Origin: JACDBZ01 sp038233215
GTDB taxonomy: Bacteria; Chloroflexota; Limnocylindria; QHBO01
DNA: 64,000 nt
Assembly: GCA_038233215.1 (NCBI GenBank)
Contig: JBBSML010000013.1
Span: forward strand, 1 to 64,000
Reading direction: 5' to 3'
Shown here: positions 14,904 through 21,300 of the stretch, one piece after another
Numbering within the stretch: the first letter of the stretch is position 1
How the letters are laid out: the number at the start of each line of letters is the position of its first letter
The notes under the pieces: generated by a model
Told to the model about the DNA's origin: nothing
The model's input: the letters and a program-made list of their open reading frames with translations, nothing else
Database searches by the model: none
Made by a program: the position numbers and the translations under genes

Positions 14904-15776
14904 CTATGTGAGCGCGAGCTCCCGCTCGCACCACGCGAGCGCGATGCCCAGCTGGCGACGCTGCTGGTCGCGCACCGTAGGCGCCGTCGGCGGTGGGGGA
15001 AGTCCGACCACCGCAGCCCAGATCCCTGCCAGGTACGCCGCGTACTTCCCGGCGTTGGGCAGCACTTCCCATGGCCTCGGGCCGCCCTCGAAGGCAAGGC
15101 TGGGAAGCCAGGCTGCGACATCGAACTCCGCTCGTCCGGTGCAGCACCAGTTCCAGTCAACGAGGACCGCCGCCCCGTCGCGGAAGCACAGGTTGTCGCT
15201 GCGGACGTCGAGGTGCAGCAGATCTTCGCCGTCGACTGAAGCACTGTCGGCGGCAGCCTTGAGGATCGGCAGCGCCCGGTTCAGCCACTCCCGAGACCGG
15301 ATCCCGGTCGCGAGGAATGGCTCCGGATCGGCTGCCACGACGTCCCACCGCCCGAAGTCAGCGAGGATCTCGCGTACCGACGGGGTGTTGGGCGGCGGCG
15401 GCGAACTGGCGATGGCGGTGAGTGCAGCGCGGACGGCTGAGACGCGCGCCGCGTCCCACCGCACGCCCCAGTCCGCGTCGCTGAGGTCCTCGAGGACGAG
15501 AAGCGGCTCGACGGGATCGTCCTCGAAGGCGATCAGCTCGGCGATGTACGAGCCTTGCAGATTGGCGTAGACCTCGGCCTCGCGGCGCAGCCAAGCCGCG
15601 GTGTGCGGTGCCTTGGCGGCCTTGACGAAGACGCGTCGACCGTCGTCCAACTGCACCGTGAACCGGTCGTTTCCGCCTGACACTGCCTCGGCAGGCTGCC
15701 ATGGCGCGGATCGCCGAAGCCAGCCTTCCGGGCGAGCGCCGACCAGCCGAGCGATACGCTCCTCGAGGCCATCCAC
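14904..15776 (-). CDS. Aminoglycoside-phosphotransferase-like kinase (APH/ChoK fold)
   Basis: A 290-residue protein with the APH-family kinase core. A lysine in VFVKAAK near residue 52 sits in the N-lobe. The catalytic loop LHLDVRSDN lies near residues 187-195 and the metal-binding aspartate is in VLVDWNW about 20 residues later. Such enzymes phosphorylate small alcohols: aminoglycosides, macrolides, homoserine, choline or sugars. The substrate is not evident and resistance should not be assumed. It lies alone, antisense to its neighbours, between comM-type repeats A and B, consistent with a mobile module. Confidence 0.85.
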   Translation of the reverse strand: MDGLEERIARLVGARPEGWLRRSAPWQPAEAVSGGNDRFTVQLDDGRRVFVKAAKAPHTAAWLRREAEVYANLQGSYIAELIAFEDDPVEPLLVLEDLSDADWGVRWDAARVSAVRAALTAIASSPPPPNTPSVREILADFGRWDVVAADPEPFLATGIRSREWLNRALPILKAAADSASVDGEDLLHLDVRSDNLCFRDGAAVLVDWNWCCTGRAEFDVAAWLPSLAFEGGPRPWEVLPNAGKYAAYLAGIWAAVVGLPPPPTAPTVRDQQRRQLGIALAWCERELALT

Positions 15777-15785
15777 GGGCGCAGG

Positions 15786-15998
15786 CTAGCTGGGTATGGC
15801 CCGATCTGGCCAGCGACAGACTTCGTGCGGTGGCTGATCGACGAGTACCGGGCGACGCACGGGTTCGCGCTAGAGCCTGGCGCGGTGGATCAGGCGGCTC
15901 AGAGACCGTCCGCGCTCTGTCACCACTGCGCAATATTCGCTCCCGCCAACGGGACGACGACGCGCAAGCGCCACTGGTCGCCGCCAGCCCCCAGCTAG
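15786..15998 (+). other. Coding-like frame without a start, possible gene remnant
   Basis: A frame that is open back into the antisense of the kinase gene continues to a TAG. It reads GYGPIWPATDFVRWLIDEYR, then ALCHHCAIFAP. Composition looks protein-like and a cysteine/histidine cluster is present. No start codon with a ribosome-binding site is found, and the family is unknown. It may be the tail of a gene cut by insertion of the kinase module. Confidence 0.25.
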
Positions 15999-16243
15999 GT
16001 GAGCCTTGGGTTCTCCTTCACCAGGAGCACGACCCACACGAGCGCGGCCGTCACCGCGCCAGCGAGCAGGGTCGGCCACCCTCCGCACGGCACCGTCCAC
16101 GCGTAGAACATCCCGAAGCACGTCGGCGGATCGGTGTCGATCCCCGCGAAGGGGAACTGAAGGACGGCGACGACCAGGCCGGCGAGCAATGCCGCCACGC
16201 CTAGCCGCAGTGGCGATGCGGGCCGACGATCGGTAGACTCCAT
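15995..16243 (-). CDS. Small two-helix membrane protein
   Basis: An 82-residue protein with a short basic start, a first hydrophobic helix (LGVAALLAGLVVAVLQF), a loop containing two cysteines (TCFGMF and PCGGWP) and a second helix (LLAGAVTAALVWVVLLV). The loop probably faces outside, where the cysteines could pair. No family is recognised. It may be transcribed ahead of the kinase gene on the same strand, 218 nt upstream of it. It lies inside the repeat A to repeat B module. Confidence 0.55.
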   Translation of the reverse strand: MESTDRRPASPLRLGVAALLAGLVVAVLQFPFAGIDTDPPTCFGMFYAWTVPCGGWPTLLAGAVTAALVWVVLLVKENPRLT

Positions 16244-16319
16244 CGCGCTCCCTGAGTCCGAGTGGCTCCCAGTGTGCGCTTGGGTGTACCGGTGTCAACG
16301 CCGGTAGAACGCGCTTGAA

Positions 16320-16425
16320 CGCGTAACCTGGGATCGGCTCGCGGCGATCTGCGGCACAGCAACGCGCCCGGCCGCGGTCGGGGTCATACCCCTTAGTACA
16401 TATCTCGCCCCCGGCCGATCTGCCA
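16320..16425 (+). repeat. Copy B of the ssb-scar/comM-type repeat
   Basis: The first 36 bases (reading RVTWDRLAAICG) match the ssb relic at 14702 with five differences. After a short divergent spacer come CATACCCC and TCGCCCCCGGCCGATCTGCC. The last part matches the comM junction copy apart from one inserted G, giving a frameshifted form of the ComM APADLP codons. Confidence 0.65.
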
Positions 16426-16533
16426 ATGGCCGTTCCCGTCCCCGTGGATGGCCCAGGGGATCCCGCGAGCCGCGATGAGTCCTGCGGCATCCGGCGGTCT
16501 TACTATCGAACTCGTTACCCAGGAGGACTTCTG

Positions 16534-17097
16534 ATGCGCAGCGTGACCTATTCGATGGGCGTCTCACTGGACGGCTACATCGTCGGGCCAGACGGCGGCT
16601 TCGACTGGACGGCGCCCGACGGTGAGGTCTTTCGCTCCTACATCGACGAGATTCGAGAGGTCGGCGTCCACCTGATGGGACGGCGGCTGTACGAGACGAT
16701 GCTGTATTGGGAGACCGCCGACCAGAACCCATCGCTCGACGACGCGGAGCTCGAGTGGGCCGCGCTTTGGAAGCCGCTCCCAAAGGTGGTGTTCTCCACG
16801 ACGTTGTCGGCGGTGGAGGGCAATGCCCGGCTGGCCTCCAGGGGTCTGGCGGAGGAGATCGAGCGGCTGCGAGCCGAGCCGGGGGAGGGTGACATCGCGA
16901 TCGGCGGCGCGACGCTCGCCGCCGAGGCGGCGGCATTGGGTCTGATCGACGAGTACCGGCCGAGGGTCTACCCGGTGCTGGTTGGCGGTGGCATTCCGTA
17001 CTTTCCGCAGGACGAGCGCCGGGTTGATCTGGAACTCGTCGAGACCCGCACCTTCAGCTCGAGAGTCGTCTACCTCCGCTACCGCGTGGCGCGCTAG
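16534..17097 (+). CDS. RibD C-terminal/dihydrofolate-reductase-family protein
   Basis: A 187-residue protein with the DHFR-like fold of the RibD_C family. It shows SMGVSLDGYIVGPDGGFDW at the start, MGRRLYETM near residue 50, GDIAIGGATLAA near 118 and VYPVLVGGGIPYF near 148. These bind NADPH in related reductases. Stand-alone members are common in soil bacteria and their substrate is usually unknown, so neither folate nor riboflavin synthesis is implied. AGGAGG precedes the ATG by 7 nt. It opens the module between repeats B and E. Confidence 0.85.
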   Translation: MRSVTYSMGVSLDGYIVGPDGGFDWTAPDGEVFRSYIDEIREVGVHLMGRRLYETMLYWETADQNPSLDDAELEWAALWKPLPKVVFSTTLSAVEGNARLASRGLAEEIERLRAEPGEGDIAIGGATLAAEAAALGLIDEYRPRVYPVLVGGGIPYFPQDERRVDLELVETRTFSSRVVYLRYRVAR

Positions 17098-17141
17098 GCG
17101 GCTCCGCCGCCGAGCCCAACGATTGAGAATGGGCGCAACGT

Positions 17142-17182
17142 TCTAGCACCATCAATCACATTTCGCCCCCGCGGCCCTAACC
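17142..17182 (+). repeat. Copy E of the dispersed TTCGCCCC repeat
   Basis: TCTAGCACCAT, a 9-nt variable stretch and TTTCGCCCCCGCGGCC align without gaps to copy D at 2083-2123, 15 kb away. The tail reads FAPAAL. No ssb piece is recognisable beside this copy. It ends about 20 nt before the next gene. Confidence 0.55.
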
Positions 17183-17203
17183 GTGCGCGGGTAAGTTGGC
17201 TGA

Positions 17204-17575
17204 GTGACTCTCAGCGCACCGCTGGCCCAACTCGACCACCTCGACCCTGAACTCACCATCTTCGTGGACGCTTCACCGGATGAATGGACGAGGGAGTCGA
17301 ACGCCATCCTCCTCCGCGAGGACGTGGAGGACGACGATTGGAAGCCTCCGCCAGGCTGGCGGTACTTCCTTGAAATGTGGATCGCGTTGGACGTGGCTCG
17401 CGATTGGGCAAACCGCAGCGAACGGATCCCGCGGCAGTCACGGACCTGGCGGAGCGTGTGCTCGACGGGGGATGAAGGTGCTGCGGACCAGACTGACCTG
17501 AGTCTCAGCGTCGCAGTCGGGTCGCGAATTTGGCGGGAATGCGATGGCCAGAAGGAGTCGAAAGCATGCCGTTGA
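17204..17575 (+). CDS. Hypothetical protein, acidic
   Basis: A 123-residue protein beginning MTLSAPLAQLDHLDPELTIF, acidic in its first half, with DDWKPPPGWRYFLE and a helix LDVARDWANRSE in the middle. The last third is lower in protein-like character and may be a frame extension. GTG is preceded by the -10-like TAAGTT 6 nt upstream, the same leaderless arrangement as elsewhere. The 3' end overlaps the HIT-like gene by 10 nt. No family is recognised. Confidence 0.5.
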   Translation: MTLSAPLAQLDHLDPELTIFVDASPDEWTRESNAILLREDVEDDDWKPPPGWRYFLEMWIALDVARDWANRSERIPRQSRTWRSVCSTGDEGAADQTDLSLSVAVGSRIWRECDGQKESKACR

Positions 17576-18012
17576 TCGCCGAGCGGTTGGAGCTTGCCCG
17601 TCGGGGTGCCAATGACGCCGTCATCTGCCGACTCCCCTCCGGCTGGGCCGTCGTCGGCGATGTTCAGTTCCTGCCCGGCTACTGCCTGCTGCTGGCCGAT
17701 CCGGTCGTGGCCAGCCTGAACGACCTTGACGACGCCCGCCGCGCCGAGTTCCTGCGTGACATGGCGCGCCTCGGGGACGCCATCCTGCATGTCACCTCGG
17801 CGGAGCGGATCAACTACGAGATCCTCGGCAACTCCGAGCCCGAGCTGCACGCGCATGTCTTCCCGCGCTACGCGACCGAGCCGCCGGAGCTGCGGCGGCT
17901 GCCGGCGTGGTTCTACGACTGGGCCGCCGCGCCACCATACGACGCCGAGACGCACGCCGGACTGCGCGACGCGCTGCGGACCGCGCTTCTGGGCGAGCCC
18001 GGAGGAGGCTGA
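17566..18012 (+). CDS. HIT-like (histidine triad) domain protein
   Basis: A 148-residue protein with the HIT fold. A strand motif WAVVGDVQFLPGYCLLLADP replaces the usual P-x-x-P-G-H-x-L segment, and the triad region ELHAHVFPRY is near residues 94-103. This variant is seen in diadenosine-polyphosphate-hydrolase-like proteins. AAGGAG 9 nt upstream supports the ATG. The stop overlaps the next start (TGATG), implying an operon with the SRPBCC-like gene. The exact substrate is unknown. It is unrelated in detail to the other HIT protein near the left edge. Confidence 0.78.
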   Translation: MPLIAERLELARRGANDAVICRLPSGWAVVGDVQFLPGYCLLLADPVVASLNDLDDARRAEFLRDMARLGDAILHVTSAERINYEILGNSEPELHAHVFPRYATEPPELRRLPAWFYDWAAAPPYDAETHAGLRDALRTALLGEPGGG

Positions 18013-18431
18013 TGTCCATCGAGCTAGCCCGATCCGTCGTCCTTGACGTGCCGCGGTCAGTCGTCCGTGGTTACCTCATTTCCCGGTGGGTCGACGCAGA
18101 CAACATCGGCGTCGCCGTCGCGCGCGTCATTCATGGTCCCGGCAGCCCCACAGCTGGCCGTGCCCGAGATGTGTTGCCCGCCTTCCACGAGGCTGCGAGT
18201 CGGGACGAGGACGTGTCCGAGCGCTCGCCGAAGCAGGCCTTCGAGGTCGAAGCCTACAGAGTGATGTGGCGATACGAGCTGGAGGCCCGTGAGCCGCACA
18301 GGACTGGCCTGCAGATGGTCTACGTCCAGGGTGGGTTCATGGCCCACGTACCCGGCATGCGTTGGCTGATGCGGAAGGCGATGGAGCGCGAAGTCGCCCG
18401 GCTGCATCGGTGGGCCGCAAGCTCGACGTAG
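18012..18431 (+). CDS. SRPBCC/START-like protein (tentative)
   Basis: A 139-residue protein. The N-terminal strand followed by VPRSVVRGYL, a central beta region (QAFEVEAYRVMWRYELE) and a C-terminal amphipathic helix resemble the helix-grip SRPBCC fold that binds hydrophobic ligands. There are no catalytic motifs. GGAGGAGG lies immediately upstream and the ATG overlaps the HIT-like stop by one base. It is the last rightward gene before the comM junction. The fold assignment is a weak pattern match. Confidence 0.5.
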   Translation: MSIELARSVVLDVPRSVVRGYLISRWVDADNIGVAVARVIHGPGSPTAGRARDVLPAFHEAASRDEDVSERSPKQAFEVEAYRVMWRYELEAREPHRTGLQMVYVQGGFMAHVPGMRWLMRKAMEREVARLHRWAASST

Positions 18432-18657
18432 TCGTGTGCCAGAACCGCGCGCATCTCCCCACACGCGCCAACGTGATCCCCTCGAAAGGCGCTAGTGCCT
18501 CTGCGATGGCGTCGAGCGCCAGATCACCGAGTCCCAGGCTCGGTCCGTCGGGCGTATCGGCCGATGCGATCCAGCGCCCGACCGGTCGGGGAGCTTCTTC
18601 TAAGCAACCGCCATGCCGAGTAGCATCGGCATCGGAGCCGCCGCGAAGCCTCGCCAT
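18337..18657 (-). CDS. Possible 106-residue hypothetical protein, antisense overlap
   Basis: On the reverse strand AGGAGG lies 7 nt before an ATG. The frame encodes a protein-like sequence (DGPSLGLGDLALDAIAEALA) for about 80 residues and then runs into the complement of the SRPBCC-like gene. The ribosome-binding site is the main support. The 95-bp tail-to-tail overlap argues against it. No family is recognised. Confidence 0.33.
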   Translation of the reverse strand: MARLRGGSDADATRHGGCLEEAPRPVGRWIASADTPDGPSLGLGDLALDAIAEALAPFEGITLARVGRCARFWHTTTSSLRPTDAAGRLRAPSPSASANACRVRGP

Positions 18658-18739
18658 TACCCGCCCTCCTGAGCTAGCAGGGAGAATCGGTGCGTCGGGA
18701 TAGCGGCGGCTTCGCGCGTGTGGTGAACTTTTACACGTT

Positions 18740-18841
18740 CGCAAGCGGCACTGGAAGACTGAGTTGGCGTCGCCTTTCACCCTACCGAGGTCACGTCCCA
18801 TACCCCAAAGAGCGTAGTTCGCCCCCGCCGATCTGCCGAAG
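18740..18841 (+). repeat. Copy C of the ssb-scar repeat, at the comM junction
   Basis: From 18740 the frame reads RKRHWKTEL, an SSB segment, and runs open to a TAG at 18815. CATACCCCAAAGAGCGTAG (18799-18817) is the shared end sequence also seen in copy A. Immediately afterwards, TTCGCCCCCGCCGATCTGCCG is in frame with comM and encodes FAPADLP. This is the point where comM homology begins. Confidence 0.7.
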
Positions 18842-18865
18842 GAGGGGACGGGACACGATCTCGCC

Positions 18866-20122
18866 ATGGCGACCGGCGTCCTGGTTGCGTCCGATCAGCT
18901 GGATGGGCCGCTCCTCGAGCGAACCGCCCTGATCGGCGAGCTGGCTCTCGACGGGTCACTGCGCCCGGTACCAGGCGTCATGGCACTCGTGTCCGCGGCG
19001 TGCGCCGCGGGTGCGTGTGACGCGATCGTGCCTGCCGAAAACGCGGCGGAGGGCGCCGTGGTGCAGGGCATTCGTGTGCGGGGCGCGCGCGAGCTGCGGG
19101 AGGTGACCCGCCACCTCTCCGGGTTGGAGCCGTTGACCGTGGTTGCCCCGCCGAGTCGCGGTTCCGAATCAGCGGTGCACGACGCACCGGATCTTGCGTC
19201 CATCGTCGGTCAGGCGGTCGCGCGTCGAACCCTGGAGATTGCCGTCGCCGGACGGCACAATCTGGCCTTCACCGGACCGCCCGGCGTGGGCAAGACGATG
19301 CTCGCCAAGAGCGCCGGAGCGCTGCTGCCGCTGTTGGATGAGCGAGAGGCGGCCGAGGTCAGCCGGATCCATTCGGTGGCCGGCCTGTCACAGCCACGGG
19401 CGTCGGTCAGCCGGCGGCGCCCATTTCGTGCGCCACACCACACCATCTCGACGCAGGCGCTTGTCGGGGGCGGGCCCCGTATTCGTCCGGGAGAGGCGAG
19501 CCTTGCGCACCGCGGCGCACTGTTCCTGGACGAAACGCTGCAATTCAGGGCAGACGCGCTCGACGCGCTCCGCGGGCCGATCGACTCTGGTGCTGTGACC
19601 ATCGCGCGCGTGGACGGAGTGCTCGCCCTTCCCGCGCGATTCCTGCTGCTGGCGGCATTCAACCCCTGTCCGTGCGGCTGGTTCGCGGTGGACGGGCACG
19701 AGTGCACCTGCGAGGACGGGATGCGTCGCCGCTACCAGGCGCGGCTCTCTGGACCGATGCGCGATCGGCTGGACATGATCGTATACCTCGCGCCGATGAG
19801 CGCATTCAGGCGCTCGGCACGACCGGAAACCTCGAGTGCTGTCTTCGCGCGGGTGGCGACCGCCGCGGCCATGCAGGCCGAGCGCCAGGGATCGGCGAAT
19901 GCCGACATCCCGCCGGGGCGGCTGGACGAGGGCACCGGCTTCCCGGCGTCCGTGCGTGCCCAACTGGACACGCGTGCACGCCAGCTGGGTCTCTCGATGC
20001 GTCGTCTGCACCGAGCGGCGCGCGTCGCACGCACGATCGCGGACCTTGCAGGCTCCAGCCTCGTGCACGCCGAGCACCTGGACGAGGCGCTGCTTCACCG
20101 GCCGAAGGATGTGCGGGCGTGA
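18866..20122 (+). CDS. comM: ComM/YifB-family AAA+ ATPase, 5'-truncated
   Basis: A 418-residue ComM, compared with roughly 500 for the family. Homology begins before the ATG: 18818-18865 reads FAPADLPKEGTGHDLA in frame, so about 80-90 N-terminal codons of the Lon-like domain are missing and a TAG stands where they should continue. The AAA+ domain is intact, with Walker A GPPGVGKTML near residue 138, FRAPHHTIS, the cysteine motif CPCGWFAVDGHECTC near 270, and the C-terminal helical domain. ComM is a DNA-branch-migration helicase used in natural transformation. AAGGAGGGG lies 18 nt before the ATG, farther than ideal. It may be non-functional. Confidence 0.8.
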   Translation: MATGVLVASDQLDGPLLERTALIGELALDGSLRPVPGVMALVSAACAAGACDAIVPAENAAEGAVVQGIRVRGARELREVTRHLSGLEPLTVVAPPSRGSESAVHDAPDLASIVGQAVARRTLEIAVAGRHNLAFTGPPGVGKTMLAKSAGALLPLLDEREAAEVSRIHSVAGLSQPRASVSRRRPFRAPHHTISTQALVGGGPRIRPGEASLAHRGALFLDETLQFRADALDALRGPIDSGAVTIARVDGVLALPARFLLLAAFNPCPCGWFAVDGHECTCEDGMRRRYQARLSGPMRDRLDMIVYLAPMSAFRRSARPETSSAVFARVATAAAMQAERQGSANADIPPGRLDEGTGFPASVRAQLDTRARQLGLSMRRLHRAARVARTIADLAGSSLVHAEHLDEALLHRPKDVRA

Positions 20123-21300
20123 TTGGGGTTGGGGACGCGGGCCCAACTGGCGGAGGGCCGGCGCCTGGCGCCGGGAGCCGCGCCACGGAACGCGATTGCT
20201 GGATCGCGCTCTCGCTCGTGCCGGGAGTCGGCCCGGCCGGCTTTGCCCGACTCATCGCACGCTACGGGTCCGCGGCCGCTGCGTGGCGGGCCGGCCCCGC
20301 CGCGCTCGAGGACCTGCCTCTGCGCAGCGGACACAGGGAGGCAAGTGGCGGCGATATTCCGCGTCCCGACGCGCGTGAGGTGGCTCGATCGCTTCAGCAT
20401 GCGACCGAGCGTGCCGGTGGCCGGATCGTCACCGCTCTCGACGATGCCTACCCGCCGGCGCTCCGGACGCTCGATCCACGGCCACCCACGCTCTTCGTGA
20501 TCGGACCGTCGAGCGCCTTCCTCGAGCGCGCCGTGGCGATCGTCGGGACGCGTCGCGCCTCGGGCTACGGGATCTCAGCGGCGACCGAGATCGGCGACGA
20601 TCTGGCTCGCGCGGGGGTGATTGTCGTTTCCGGGCTCGCGCTCGGGATCGATGGCGCGGCGCACCATGCAGCAGTTGCCGCCGGCAGACCCAGCATCGCC
20701 GTCCTCCCCTCACCGATCGACCGCATCTACCCGCCCCGACACCGGGTGCTTGCCCGCGATCTGTTGCGTGTCGGTGGCGCAATCGTCAGCGAGGTCCCAA
20801 TCGGCGCATCTATCGGCCGCCCCGACTTCGCGCGTCGCAACAGGATCATTGCAGGCCTCGCGGAGGCGGTCGTCGTCATCGAGGCACCCGACCGATCCGG
20901 CGCCCTGCTCACGGCCTCGGCCGCGAGTGCCATCGGTCGCGAGCTGTATGCCGTGCCCGGTCCCATCGACGCGATGGCCTCTCGCGGATGTAATCGCCTG
21001 ATCGCGGATCACCAGGCGACGCTCGTGACCTCGAGCGCCTCGCTCCTGCGTCAGATCGGCCTCGCGCGGGGAGAGCGGCCGCCGACCGTGAACGCTCTGT
21101 CCGAGGTCGAGGGTCAACTACTCCGACACCTCTTCGAGCGGCCCGGATCCATCGAGGAGCTGGTTGATCGCACGCGCCAGCCGCCTGCCTCGGTGGCGAG
21201 TGCGCTGGCCATGCTCGAGGCTCGAGGCCTCGTCAATCCGTTCGGTGGAGCGACCTTTCATCCGACCCTGGCAGCCAAGCGACTCGCGATGGTCATATGA
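20119..21300 (+). CDS. dprA: DNA-processing protein DprA
   Basis: A 393-residue DprA (Smf). An N-terminal SAM-like domain (ALSLVPGVGPAGFARLIARY) precedes the Rossmann-like core with AIVGTRRASGYG, VSGLALGIDGAAH, GGAIVSEVP and RNRIIAGLAEAVVVIEA. A C-terminal winged helix begins near residue 325. DprA loads RecA on incoming single-stranded DNA during transformation. The GTG overlaps the comM stop (GTGA). The pairing comM-dprA-topA is conserved in many bacteria, so this is the resident core locus despite the comM truncation. Confidence 0.9.
   Translation: MIGVGDAGPTGGGPAPGAGSRATERDCWIALSLVPGVGPAGFARLIARYGSAAAAWRAGPAALEDLPLRSGHREASGGDIPRPDAREVARSLQHATERAGGRIVTALDDAYPPALRTLDPRPPTLFVIGPSSAFLERAVAIVGTRRASGYGISAATEIGDDLARAGVIVVSGLALGIDGAAHHAAVAAGRPSIAVLPSPIDRIYPPRHRVLARDLLRVGGAIVSEVPIGASIGRPDFARRNRIIAGLAEAVVVIEAPDRSGALLTASAASAIGRELYAVPGPIDAMASRGCNRLIADHQATLVTSSASLLRQIGLARGERPPTVNALSEVEGQLLRHLFERPGSIEELVDRTRQPPASVASALAMLEARGLVNPFGGATFHPTLAAKRLAMVI

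Noticed and set aside
14904..15776. Calling the APH-like kinase an antibiotic-resistance gene
   Set aside because: The fold covers many small-molecule kinases and no residue seen here fixes an aminoglycoside or macrolide substrate.
12850..17200. Integron attC sites (GTTAAGC and CCCTAAC-like strings near 12852 and 17175)
   Set aside because: Only isolated 7-mers match. The paired cores with intervening inverted repeats expected of attC are missing and no intI is present.
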